Origin: Gracilaria domingensis
Lineage: Eukaryota > Rhodophyta > Florideophyceae > Gracilariales > Gracilariaceae
Assembly (NCBI GenBank): GCA_022539475.1
Contig: VCMS01000124.1
Coordinates: 1-64,000, forward strand
Direction of reading: 5' to 3'
DNA length: 64,000 nucleotides
Below are positions 21,840 through 32,228 of the stretch, piece after piece; positions within the stretch are counted from its first letter, which is position 1, and the number at the start of each line of letters is the position of its first letter. A program made the translations under genes and the position numbers. The notes below the pieces were generated by a model. It was not told where the DNA came from. It saw only the letters and a list, made by a program, of their open reading frames with translations, and made no database searches.

Positions 21840-22460
21840 TGCCCCGATGAGCGGCGCGGAGACAATGTGCGGCATCGGCGTGCTGCGCCTATAAGCGGGG
21901 CGGCCGGGATCGGCGATGGAGCGAACGGCGGAGGAGAGGGGCGCGGCCGCGATCAGCGACGCCGCGTACGGCAGCTATGAGCGGCGCAGCGGCGACCTGT
22001 GGCGCGGCGGCGATGAGCGGAGCTGCGTACGGTGGCGGTGAGTGGCGTGGCGGCAATCGCCGGCGATGAGCGGCGCGGCGACAATGAGCACCATCGGCAC
22101 GCGACGACGACGAACGGGGCATCGGCAATCACGGAGGCAGCGTACGGCGACGGTGAGTGGCGCGGCGGCGATCAGAGAGGTGGCGTACGGCGGCGCTGAG
22201 AGGCGCGCCGGCGATGAGGAGCAAGGCGCGCGGCAGCGGTGAGCGGCGTCACGTACGGTGGCAATGAGCGGTGCGTTGTGCGGCGGCGTTGAGAAACGCA
22301 ACATCGATCAGCGAGGCGGCGTACGGCGGCAATGAGCGGCGCGGCGGCGAAGAGCGGCACGCCGGCCATGAGTGGCAACGCGCGTGGCAGCGGTGAGCGG
22401 CGGGGCGTACCGTGGCGATGAGCGGTGCGGCGTACGGCGGCAATGTAAAGCGCCGCGACA
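21840..22460. repeat. Degenerate GC-rich minisatellite in the core of element B
   Basis: Variants of a GATGAGCGGCGCGGCGGC-like unit, alternating with GTACGGCGGCAATGAGC-like words, fill about 600 bp. Copies are imperfect and of uneven length. This occupies the same place as the GC-rich core of element A but is not the same sequence. All ORFs here are low-complexity artefacts. Confidence 0.65.
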
Positions 22461-22684
22461 CCCACGCTTTAAGAGTTCGGGATCCAAGATTTTGATTCCA
22501 ACAGGATGTTGGCAACAGCTGCTTGTCACCCATTTCGGCGTCGCACCTCACGATTGGCGCCTCGCGCACCGTACGGCGCCGAATGTTCCGGAGTGCGTTT
22601 GCTCGGTTGTTAGCTCGCTCGCCGAGCGCCTTCGCCGGGCGCGCGTTTTCGCCCCGCCGCCCACGCAATTCATGGGCCATGCTG

Positions 22685-22945
22685 TAACGGTTTCTTGTCT
22701 GCGGCAGCGACGTGTGCCTGCGCTGCCCCATCTGCGTGAGTCATGTAATGGAATTCATCGCCGAGAGTTACTTCTGTTCACAGGACTGTTTCTGCCTCTC
22801 ATGGCCCGTCGACAGGCAAATTCTCAACAGCTCTACTCTGGTTCGCGGCACGGATCCCTCCGCAAGCCCCCGTCGCCTCCTTTTTGGAGTTCACCACTAC
22901 ACTGCTCACCTCCGTGACGAAGAGCTGTCGATGCTAAGCATATAG
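22685..22945 (+). pseudogene. Methionine-aminopeptidase-type zinc-finger fragment captured in element B
   Basis: The plus-strand frame reads CGSDVCLRCPICV, then SYFCSQDCFCLSW. This is the pattern of the C6H2 (MYND-like) zinc finger at the N-terminus of eukaryotic type 1 methionine aminopeptidase: CxxCG..C.CP.C..SYFCSQxCF..W. The metalloprotease domain is absent, an in-frame stop lies shortly upstream, and the His residues expected after the Trp are not seen. It lies inside element B between the two transposon genes, so it looks like a host exon picked up by the element. The GT at 22733-22734 (TGCGTGAGT) could also be a captured splice donor. Confidence 0.5.
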
Positions 22946-23094
22946 TTCAATTTACGCATCAAATCCAACATCGAAAGTCAAGACTCAATTGGCATCCTCG
23001 CATGACACTCTGTTCTATCGCTCACTTTCTGTTCGCACTCGGTTGTCTTTCTCTGCAGTGCGTAGTGTGGCGAAGCTGTTTCGCAACAGGTCTC

Positions 23095-24112
23095 TCAATT
23101 GTGGGATTTATCCATCACACGTTTGATGGTTTCTTCAATCGATGAGGTGACAATTGTTTGAATAGCATATCGACTCTGCTCGACGACCTCCTTTGCCAAC
23201 AAATCCATATCTCTGCCTCCCACCGCTAACTGTTGTTTTCCACGACGGGTCTGGACGTCGTATAATTCTTTCATACTTTTTACCAGGTCTTTCATTGCGT
23301 CTTGGAGCTCCAGCCCACGTCGCTTCGAGGGGGAAATGTAAGATGGTCTGTTCAGTGGTGCTTTCTCGTACTCACAGTAACATTGTTCTCACGATTGTCG
23401 TCACCTTTTGTGCCTCCGAAGCTCTTTCAACAGTCTCATTCTGTGCGACAGAGAATTCGATGTGTTTTTCGAGATTAGAGTTGTATGTTTGACAAACCAT
23501 TTTTGAAAGGATTTTTGTCTGTATTTTTATCACACGTCGAACGTATTCAGGACATGTGGGGTTGCCTGTTTGCTTCTGATAGTACTGAAGTTTATTATAC
23601 CTCTTTTTGAGTGTCTCTGATTGTCTTCGTGGTCTTTGATTCTGGTACGCGTATCCATTGTAATCGCCGTGGACCAATGCTCATCTATTTATGCCTGTTT
23701 GTTTATGTTTTTTGATGATATCTAACAAAACATTTACGTCTTCTACTGTGTAGTTCATCGCGGTGATTGTGCTTTCTATTTTCTTTTTACTCTTCGTGGC
23801 TGATTGTAAACTGTCTTTTTTCTCGTCATGTTAGACTACAGGCGTAAGTTGAGTTGGTGTTTGTAGATGTAAAGGATTTTGGTGATTTTTGTTTCGGATT
23901 TTAGCATTTTTTGCCTTTAGTGCGTCGGATTCCTGCGTTACATCGAGATCACCAGAATTGTTACCCTCTTCTTTTGCCAATAGATACGCTTCTTTGTCTC
24001 CGATATAAATCAAATTTTCTATTCGAAGCATTTTTTCCCTTAATTTGTTCATAAAGAATCTGTTTTCTTTCAGTTCGTAGTTTAGTGCGCGATTTGGGTT
24101 GAAGCTGAACAT
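23095..24112 (-). pseudogene. Decayed SANT/Myb-like accessory gene of element B
   Basis: Pieces match the accessory protein of element A in order. 24112-23831 matches the N-terminus (LNYELKENRFFMNKLREKML, GDLDVTQ). Next comes a SANT region with DVNVLLDII, where a TGA stands in place of the Trp codon of NGWALV. Then 23677-23372 (RPRRQSETLKKRYNKLQYYQ) and 23295-23095 (MKDLVKSMKEL to DKSHN). Several shifts and stops separate them. Compared with A the copy is AT-shifted, as expected from cytosine deamination in methylated, silenced transposon DNA. Confidence 0.85.
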
Positions 24113-24270
24113 CTGACGAAACCGAAACGGCCGTTGCAGCCTAGAGCGCGGGAGGCCACTCGAAGACTACTCGCTTGTTTTGCATACCTGCAAAAAGACA
24201 GCCAGTGGTTACGACGTCAATTGTGTAACCAGTTTGGGTGTGTTCTGCCAGCGCGGCAGTTATTGCCTTT

Positions 24271-24306
24271 GTACCATTTAGGAAACTAGGAATTTTGGCT
24301 GCACCC
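24271..24306 (-). repeat. Right terminal inverted repeat of element B
   Basis: Its reverse complement begins GGGTGCAGCC. The adjoining inner 50 bp align with the inner flank of the left repeat of element A (shared CTGCC..CGCTGGC and GGTTACAC/AGTTACAC words), which identifies it as the accessory-gene end of the element. Confidence 0.75.
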
Positions 24307-24309
24307 GAT

Positions 24310-25914
24310 GCTGGATAATAATGCGTTTATTTTTAATTGCCGTGACATGGTTGTCACACTTCTAAAAGCATGGCAGGATAACGATAGGTGCAAAAAGCGC
24401 TATTTCCCGCAACTTCCTGAAATATTGTCGAAAATTAATGGTCGCGCAGAAAACACTGTGAGGTACACGTTGCTTCGGAGCTGCAGGTGCTTTAAAGTTG
24501 CAATATTTTATTGACAAATTGTAACTTTTTGATGTTCAAAAGAGAGTGAATTTCCTGTTTTCCCGCGTCTCCCAGCCTGTTGTCCATCTCACCATGACAT
24601 AGTGACAAAAACTGGACGAATTGCATGATGATTTATTGGAGCCAATGGGAGCGGGACGCATTTGCAAAGACGTATGTGATGACATGGATATCGGGCAGCC
24701 ATGTTCTGGAAATTCATCATCTGTACAGACCTTGCTGGACTCTACGTTTTCTGCGGCTAGCATTTGCGTGAAGCTCGTGAACGTGTGGTGCAACCACGTG
24801 GGACGGGAACTGCGTAGGTTGCACTTTTGCAGAGCAGTTGAGCATGGGAACTCCGCTCCTGGGTGACAACCGAGGTCAGGAGCGAGATCAGTCCCGTAGA
24901 GTCACACAGCTTGGTCTCAACGGTCATGCTTGGGGTCCCAAGCTCTGGAAGGTGAGTCAAGCCGAGAGTTCTCAGAAAACTTCTGTCGTTTGCCACACCC
25001 CCGTTGTGCCTTCCAAGTCGTCGTAACTCTCCTTCCTGCTGTCTCTCTTGACCTTGCCCTTCTTGTGCTTCCCCACCCACCACATCCCGGTTCTACACTT
25101 CTATGTTTACCTTTTCTTTCTATGGCGCGCGAGAGAGATAATCTGGGACGCGCAAACAGAAGCTTTTGCGAAGCCGCAGCTCGGTGCTGCGACGCAACCA
25201 TTTCACGAAGATTTGGTCGCTCTCCTTCGGCGCAAACAGAAGCTTTTGCGAAGCCGCAGCTCGGTGCTGCGACGCAACCATTTCACGAAGATTTGGTCGC
25301 TCTCCTTCGGCGAAAGAAACGCTTGGCGCGCAAACCAAGCATTCCCACATTAGTAAAATCTACTGGTTCTGGCCCGCGTACAGTGCGGAATAAACGAGTT
25401 ATATTTTCCTGATGATGAATTGCCACGCAATTCATTGTGAACTTGTGCACTGGCACGCAATGCGCTACACAGGCCATCCTCCATTTAAATCACGGTTCAA
25501 AATGTTGTCGACCAAACTGCAGAATGGTTTACATTCTGTGCAAACGAGACGTCGACGACGTTCAAGATTCACAGTTTGGCTCGATTCAAATTGTTTCAGA
25601 TGGGTAACAGATACTTTTAGTTTACTAATGGCAATGAAGAAGATATTTTATTACGCCGAATGGTGAAATATCTTATGAAGTGAGGCGGTATGGAAATGAT
25701 GAGTGACAAGCGCTTTTCTGACGGTGTGACGATCAATATCAGGAGTGAGTATGTCGAAGTGAACAAGAGACGCATATTGATGTGAAAGGATATCCATTGC
25801 TTTCAAACAATAATTGATGTTGAATGGATGATTGACCGACTAAGGCGGAACACGAAAGAGTAGCTAGGTAGCTGCTAAACCAAGAACAGGGAATCTTTAC
25901 TCTATATCTCAAAC
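24310..25914. other. Intergenic with a tandem duplication; no gene seen
   Basis: About 1.6 kb downstream of element B has only short overlapping frames. The one firm structure is the perfect 80-bp tandem duplication at 25151-25310. No promoter or RNA gene is supported. Confidence 0.5.
25151..25310. repeat. Perfect tandem duplication, 2 x 80 bp
   Basis: Units 25151-25230 and 25231-25310 are identical (both start CGCAAACAGAAG and end CTCCTTCGG). The unit length is not a multiple of three and no gene spans it. Confidence 0.9.
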
Positions 25915-27459
25915 TCAGTTAAGATCGAGTGCAATCTTTTTCACTATCTTCAAGTCGCAGTGTACTTTTGTCGCAAGGAGACGCCCATACTGTTCATCGG
26001 CCTTGTAAAAGTGCGCACACATCGTATTCTTCACCTTGTCTGACTTAACCTGGACCAGATCTGCCGCAAGGTTGTCCACTAGATTCTTCCGATCCTTTCT
26101 GGAAAAGCCGCGGTATGTGTCACCTGCCTGCTCGAAGTTGAGCGTCTTCTCAATGCTCGCCTGTTGGTAGCTGCCACACACCCCAATGCTTGAGTATTTG
26201 AAAGCCAAATCTTCGCGATAGGAGTTTGGCGAGTTGTTCGGTTCGTAGTTGATGGAACCATTCCAAGCATGCTCGTACGTCATGACTCCATCTTGATTGT
26301 ACGTGTGCACGTCTGACTTGGGCCTGTTCACAGGAAGTAGATTGAATGAGTTGGATCCAAGTCGGTGAGTCTGAGATTCGTGATAGGAGACGAGACGGCC
26401 TTGCAACAAACGGTCCTCCGAAGGCTCTATCGCTGCTGGGAGGAAGTTTCCAGGGTCGAACGCAGACTGCTCCGAGAAGATGTGGAAGTTCGTTGGGATT
26501 CGATCAAGCACAATCTTGCCGATTGGCGTGAAAGGGAACTGACGTACAGGCCACTCCTTTGTTGCATCGAGGGGATTGAACTCAAAGTCGTCAAGCTGTT
26601 CCGGTTTCATGGTCTGAATGGCCAGTTCCCATGATGGGAAATCTTTCCGTTCAATAGCGTCGTAGAGATCCTTCGTAGCGTGGCTGAAACTCTCAGACTG
26701 AATGCGTGCCGCCTCCTTTCGAGTGAGGTTTCGAACACCTTGGTTGGTGAACCACCGGAACTTCACATATGTGACCTCCCGATTCTTATTGACAAACTTG
26801 AAGGCATGCACAGAGTTTCCATCCATAAACCGATAGGAAGCCGGAATGCCAAGGTCCGAATACACGTGAGTGAGCATGTTGGTGGCCATTCCGCCCAATG
26901 CCGAGAAGAAATCGAAGAAACGGTTCGGGTCCTGCAGGTTTGTCACCGGATCGGGCTTCAGGCTGTGCACCATGTCCGGGAACTTAATGGCGTCGCGAAT
27001 GAAGAAAACCGGCAAATTGTTTCCGACCAGATCCCAATTTCCCTCCTCAGTTTTGAACTTGATTGCGAACCCTCTTGGATCCCTGACGGTTTCCGGCGAA
27101 TGTTTTCCATGAATCACAGTTGAAAAACGGACAAATACTTCTGTCTTGGCGTTGGTATTGAAAACTTTCGCTTTCGTAAGATGCGACAGGGATTCATACG
27201 GTTCGAAATAGCCGTGAGCACCTGCTCCCCTTCCGTGAACAACTCGTTCTGGGATGCGTTCATGATTGAAACGGCGGAGCTTTTCCAGCATGTAGATATC
27301 TTGAAGAAGAACAGGACCGTTAAGAGATGCTGTCTGTGAGTGCTGGTTAGATCCGGCATATCGCCCGGTCTCTCCAGTCAGAATCTGATGCCCTGAACAT
27401 ATTTGAATCAAAAGGGCAACCAATATGCATTTCGGGAATCTCATAGTGAAACGACACAT
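25915..27459 (-). CDS. Haem catalase with N-terminal signal peptide
   Basis: The 514-aa protein is a full monofunctional catalase that breaks H2O2 into water and oxygen. The distal His is in ERVVHGRGAGAHG (H75), the catalytic Asn in LVGNNLPVFF (N148), and the haem-ligand Tyr in RLVSYHESQTHRLG (Y359, with R355 nearby). Small-subunit length (under 550 aa) and the lack of a flavodoxin-like C-terminal domain fit the common small-subunit clades. The first 23 residues (a second Met at 6, then a hydrophobic stretch ending CSG) look like a secretory signal. The C-terminus (ALDLN) is not a peroxisomal PTS1. Several NxS/T sites occur (for example NGS, NLT). It is thus likely extracellular or in the secretory pathway. 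There is a TATA-like TTATAAAG about 285 bp upstream. Confidence 0.93.
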   Translation of the reverse strand: MCRFTMRFPKCILVALLIQICSGHQILTGETGRYAGSNQHSQTASLNGPVLLQDIYMLEKLRRFNHERIPERVVHGRGAGAHGYFEPYESLSHLTKAKVFNTNAKTEVFVRFSTVIHGKHSPETVRDPRGFAIKFKTEEGNWDLVGNNLPVFFIRDAIKFPDMVHSLKPDPVTNLQDPNRFFDFFSALGGMATNMLTHVYSDLGIPASYRFMDGNSVHAFKFVNKNREVTYVKFRWFTNQGVRNLTRKEAARIQSESFSHATKDLYDAIERKDFPSWELAIQTMKPEQLDDFEFNPLDATKEWPVRQFPFTPIGKIVLDRIPTNFHIFSEQSAFDPGNFLPAAIEPSEDRLLQGRLVSYHESQTHRLGSNSFNLLPVNRPKSDVHTYNQDGVMTYEHAWNGSINYEPNNSPNSYREDLAFKYSSIGVCGSYQQASIEKTLNFEQAGDTYRGFSRKDRKNLVDNLAADLVQVKSDKVKNTMCAHFYKADEQYGRLLATKVHCDLKIVKKIALDLN

Positions 27460-29532
27460 TCAGAGGAAGAAGGGATACTCAGAGAAAAACACCGTGCGGC
27501 ACAGATGACAGTTCACAGGTATGCGAGAAACAGGAGCTGCTTTGCCGTGACATGGACGTTTGATTGCCGCCGTGGTCATTGTCTTTGTCTTAAGAGCACG
27601 TTTCCGGCTCAAGAATGGATGATTGGGGACCGAGTGTAGTGGGTTGTGGGTTGTGTGCAATGCACTGCACTCGAGCACTTCTGGAGTGCTTCCCGTTCTG
27701 GATTGAATTGATTGACAGCATCTTGGGGTGCTTGTCACTTTATAACGGAATTGCCCAAACCAGGACGTTGGGTGACAGAACAGGGTGACCTGTTTCCTTT
27801 TCAGGATCATTGACGGGGTAAGTTATTGATGGGCATGTCAGCATGAGGCAGGGATAAGCCTCTTACTGTTCTTCGTAGCATGCTTCAAACGTTCTAGTCA
27901 CCTATAAATCCCGACGGAGCGCGTGGATGCCCAAATTGAGGAGCAGGGCTACGTCAGTGGATTAACAAATCTTGGAGCCACCTGCTCCGGTTGGTTTAGG
28001 AACTGTCAGAGAAGCCTCACCCACCGTATCACACGAAGCTTTGCCACCATTCTTAGACCTGATGCAATCGTTGGGATTCCCAACACCTTTGCCACCCATT
28101 ACATGGTCGCCGCTGACGTCTGCGTGCGTTGCTCGCAGTACTATTATATCTGTTTGACGACCGTCTGATTTGAGGGTGTGGGGAGAACAGATAGCATTTA
28201 TCTAGTAAGTAATAGGTAGAATCTGTCTGCTACACCTGGGGTGGCGAATAGAGCCCGTGTTGCGTGGGCTAGGAAGCACGTAAGTCTTGTTCATTCCCAG
28301 CAGCACGTACAAACTATGGCGTTTCTGCTTCGTGTTGCGGATTTTCGAGGAACTAACAAGTGGAATTATTTGAACGAATCTGCCGTGCGAGAGCGAAAGA
28401 TGATCTTTAGATTGACGGCGGTGGCTGTCGCATACCGTCCTCACATTTGTTTTGTCGCTTTCACTGGCGCAGCACCACCGCCCTCGAGCCGACAATCATG
28501 CTCCACTCTTCGATCCCGGGCCCCCTCGTGCGCTCCGGCCCCCTTCGAAAACCCACCCCTCCCTCCCAGAGTCAAATATGGAAGTAATTACTCTGCGTAC
28601 AGTATGAATTGTTAGTTGTACTGTTAGTGATGCTAGACATGTCCGTCTGCATCATGTTAATTGGGAGCAGCGCCTCTCTGGTCGAGAGTGCTGTGTGCGA
28701 TAATTTGTGAGCATCTGCAAGACGGAGATCGTGGCCAGGTTCTGTGACCCACCTCTCCAAACAGAAATGATCTTGAGCGAAAGTTTGGCTAGCTATCTTA
28801 AGAATAAACTTGAAACTTGATTACTACTCTGTGAGATGGAATTATTTGACATAGGAGCAATACAAAATTGAAATAAAGCTGGTTCATTTCGATGTATATT
28901 GTTAACAAAAGCATTCGATGGCAGAAACGGAGGGACGTCATCACCAGAAAGCTACTTGGACCGCTTTTCAGACGCCAGATTTATTAGCAAGATTGGCGGC
29001 ACACGTGGAGAGACTCCAGTTGACAGACAGAAAAGTTGACGATGAGGTGTGAGTCGTCCCACAGTCACGTGCACATTGTCCAATCAGAGAATGACGAATG
29101 CAAATCAATCCGCCTCCGTCCATCTATCACGCACTAGTTCGACGTCCCACGGGACTCATCGAAGTCGAAAGCGCCTCCATCCGCGGCACGGAGGTAATAC
29201 ACCTTCGTGCACTACTTTTGCAGATATCGGAGAGGCAGTTGTGCCTGTTGGGAACATCGATCAAACGGATCGATCTACGCCAGAGGTACCTGTAGTGCCA
29301 CACGTATCTCTGATTTATATTAGATCGGTCCCTGTATTCCTCATCTCAATTGACCAAGAACACTGCACGTGGGCGATGTGTTATCATTGCTCTATGGCTG
29401 TACTAATGTATGGTGTCACATATGGTCAACGCATGAGCTCGTGTAACTGAAGGTGCAAAAGAAATGTTTACTTCTCATCTGACCTGGAAACAGATCTCGC
29501 CTCGCCGCGTGTTGAGGCTAGCAAGCTCGACG
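27460..29532. other. Intergenic; short ubiquitin-protease-like box only
   Basis: About 2 kb has no supported gene. At 27926-28000 the plus strand reads GYVSGLTNLGATC, very like the Cys box of ubiquitin-specific proteases, but homology stops after 14 codons and the rest of the frame is unlike a protease. Other frames are short and unconvincing. Confidence 0.45.
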
Positions 29533-31005
29533 TCATGCGATGATCGTCTGCGAGGAGCACAACAACGTGCGCATCATCTTCCACAAACTCCTCATCCTGC
29601 TCGCGACACTGTCCACAATCCGTCTAACTCCGTTATCTACTCGCGACCACCATCTCTTCATCATCCCTTTCGGCTTACCCTCGCGCTGGGAACCATTCCT
29701 TCTCATCTTAGCAGCCATACGTCGAACGAATACGTCATTCAACTCCCACCCATTTGACGCCCCGGATGCTACACTAGGTTTCGACGACCGAAGCTGGAAT
29801 GGAACATGGTGGCGATCCCACAACTCATAATTTTTGGGCGGTTCACCTTGCAGCCTCTTCTGGTGAGCCAACACTTGCTGCTTCCATTCTTCTGCTCTCA
29901 TTTCCGCCAGCGTCTTAGGTCCAAACGTTTTCATCTGACGTACAACTTTCCTACGCAGGGTACTGAATCCGGTCTTGTTCCCTGGTTTATCTGTTTCGCC
30001 CTTCCTCTCCAGTTTTTTCATTCCCAATACCTTCCCTTTCTTCGTACCACTCTCATGAGATGATAGCTTCAATCCCCTATCAAACAGCTTGTCCTTTTCG
30101 TTACCAAAGGTACCGTTCTCCATGTCTCTAGTCTCCTTTGGTATTACAGATCCTGAACGATTGCCAATTGTGCCCTTCATTCCTTGCCATCTCACGTCCT
30201 GACGAACCTCCCCATTGCCGGCAAGCTGTTTTTCGAACGGCTTCTGTGGAACCAATGGGGCAAACCAACTGCGACCTGTATGGGTCATAGTTGGTGAGAG
30301 AATGTCTTTCCCAAAATCGTAGCTGTTTGCGTTCGGAACCGATTTTAAGTTCGTCACTGCAGCCGAACGAGACTGATGAACTTCGGATTTGATCTCGTCA
30401 AAGATCGCCAGGCTCTCAGCAGACGGGGTGAAATGCTCAGAACGTGGTGACACATTGAGCGAAGATTTCCCTGCAGGCCTTTGTGGGGTGCCTGCTTCAA
30501 CTCGATTTTGGCAAACAATGGTAGCTAAAGCATTTTGCTGTCCCATCCCATATCCGCCACTGCCGTTATTGGAGGAGCCATCTGTCCTTGAAGTAAAGAC
30601 GTTGGAACGGTTTTCGAACATGACCCTCCTTCCTGGGGAGCTCACTTCGTTGTGAACGTTTACCTTGTCGGCACGCTCTTTGCCAGAGGGCTTCTTTGAA
30701 CAGCATGGGCCAAACCAGCTGCGAGCTGTAATGCTGCTGAAGCCCGGTCCACAACTTTCAGGGTCGGATGCGTTGATGTTGCTAATCGACTTCAGATTGG
30801 TTAGTGCGTCTGAACGGGACTTGTGAGTCACAGCCTTTATCTCGTCGAAAACGGCAAGGCTTTCGAGTGATGGTTTGAAATGGTTCGATTGCTGTGTCTC
30901 CGTACACATGGAGTGGCGTGTAGGCTTCGGTGGGGTGCCTGCTTCAAACCACGCCCATGTAACGGTTTTTATCTCTCCCGTTCCAGTTTGCTGACCCTGA
31001 GTCAT
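29533..31005 (-). CDS. Protein with a duplicated ~88-residue module, unknown function
   Basis: The 490-aa ORF starts with ATG at 31005. Residues 19-106 and 169-256 are an internal repeat. Both contain EAGTP, then ESLAxFDEIK, SRS, TNLKS and a closing RSWF(G/A)P. The linker is Ser/Asn/Gly-rich. From about 330 the protein becomes basic, with a helical stretch (LAEMRAEEWKQQVLAHQKRL) and an Arg/Lys/Trp-rich C-terminus. No signal peptide, membrane segment or known domain is seen. The conserved short words inside a disordered background look like paired docking motifs. Composition suggests a nuclear or cytoskeletal scaffold, but that is a guess. Confidence 0.65.
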   Translation of the reverse strand: MTQGQQTGTGEIKTVTWAWFEAGTPPKPTRHSMCTETQQSNHFKPSLESLAVFDEIKAVTHKSRSDALTNLKSISNINASDPESCGPGFSSITARSWFGPCCSKKPSGKERADKVNVHNEVSSPGRRVMFENRSNVFTSRTDGSSNNGSGGYGMGQQNALATIVCQNRVEAGTPQRPAGKSSLNVSPRSEHFTPSAESLAIFDEIKSEVHQSRSAAVTNLKSVPNANSYDFGKDILSPTMTHTGRSWFAPLVPQKPFEKQLAGNGEVRQDVRWQGMKGTIGNRSGSVIPKETRDMENGTFGNEKDKLFDRGLKLSSHESGTKKGKVLGMKKLERKGETDKPGNKTGFSTLRRKVVRQMKTFGPKTLAEMRAEEWKQQVLAHQKRLQGEPPKNYELWDRHHVPFQLRSSKPSVASGASNGWELNDVFVRRMAAKMRRNGSQREGKPKGMMKRWWSRVDNGVRRIVDSVASRMRSLWKMMRTLLCSSQTIIA

Positions 31006-32228
31006 GGTAAATTATGTCCAGAAAGGGAGCGATAGAATTGTTGACAAGCTTGTTTCGCGAAGATGTTGTACGAGATAGAGAAGTAGAAGGCGAAGGGCAA
31101 TGAAAGAAAAAGGAGGCAAATGAGAATTAGAAAACGCCCTCTTGAGTGGCTGAGCGTACTCGGATGCGAAGTTTCTTCCGACCTTGCAAAAAATTGTTCG
31201 AGTGCTGACTCACCGGAAGCAAATGCTCAAGTGCTGACTCTCTGAGACCTAAAGCTCTGAGTGCAGACTTTCCGAATGCTGACACAATTGTGGCAATATC
31301 CGGAGTTTGAAGGAAACATGAAAGCAAGCGACATCTACTATTGCGTGTCCTGCATTCAATTCAAACACAGAGCAGCGCCGTTGCTGAGTATGTGGTTATG
31401 AAGACGCCGGTCACGATAGTGACGTGCTCATTTTCGAATACTGTGAGCAAAACTGTGGAGACGTCTAATGTGCACACTATCGCTGGGAGTCGTCATTGCG
31501 TTCCCCTCACGCGTGTACCGGCAATGCGTGCACGTTGATGTTGGTGGCACCAGGCGAGGGAAATGGAGCGCACTAGACATTCTGAACCAGCGTTTTATCA
31601 CCGACACCGCACAGAGACGCAAGAAATTGGGAAGAGGAAAGTTACAAACCGTACCGACGGTGCACGTCATATTAGATTTTCCTTGGTCATCTCGATTTGC
31701 TCTCGAACCAAGATTTTGGTCTACAGGTAACTGCATTTCAATTCGACGTAAAGCAAGGAAGGTGTACCGGGCTTTCGACATGAAGATCTTGTGAGCCGAG
31801 CACTATACCATTCGTGGCCATACTTTCCACGTGGACGTGGGGGTTGTAATTGACTCATCGTGACTGGAGATCATCGGCGTCCCCGAAAGTGGACGAGTCT
31901 CCATAGCATTGTGCTCCATTCACCGCTCGCGCGGAGCGCCTCGCCCTCCACGTCGTCGGCCACGGGGGTGACGTCCACGAAACCATCACCGTCAACATGA
32001 CCCGAAACAGCACACACTTCCCCGAGCCGCCGTGAAAATGACGCGCGCTTTGGGAGAGGCCGCCCGCCATTGTGCGGGCGGAAGCGTACAAGAACCGAGC
32101 GCGTTGGTCGCCACCCGATACATCCCGCTGCCCTTCTCCTCTGCCTCCAGCCTCCAACCAATCTGCTTTCCTTCTCTCATTCTAACTCTGTCATTCAGGC
32201 TTCCGCCTTTCTTACCAACCCTTAAACC
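31006..32228. other. Intergenic and upstream region of the Ser/Ala-rich gene
   Basis: No gene is supported up to about 31850. From about 31990 the sequence resembles the region upstream of the related remnants near 35300, 42480 and 46610 (shared GACATG.CC.AAACAGCA and CCGTGA.AATG.CGCGCG words). It is therefore probably the promoter/5' part of the repeated family. Confidence 0.45.

Larger units (their letters stand above)
16276..24306. mobile_element. Harbinger-type DNA transposon B, interrupted by element A
   Basis: The left end (16276-16341, starting GGGTGCAGCC) and the right part (20168-24306, ending in the inverse of the same motif at 24271-24306) together make a ~4.2 kb element. Removing element A and one AGT copy restores a sequence colinear with the matching end of A (AAGTACACCACCTTG at the join). 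Flanking triplets are AAT (16273-16275) and GAT (24307-24309), so a 3-bp target duplication would need one mutation. Gene content is a transposase on plus (20369-21570) and a SANT/Myb-like accessory gene on minus (23095-24112), convergent around a GC-rich core. Both genes carry stops. Confidence 0.75.

Noticed and set aside
21889-22731. Ala/His/Arg-rich minus ORFs
   Set aside because: They translate the degenerate GC-rich minisatellite.
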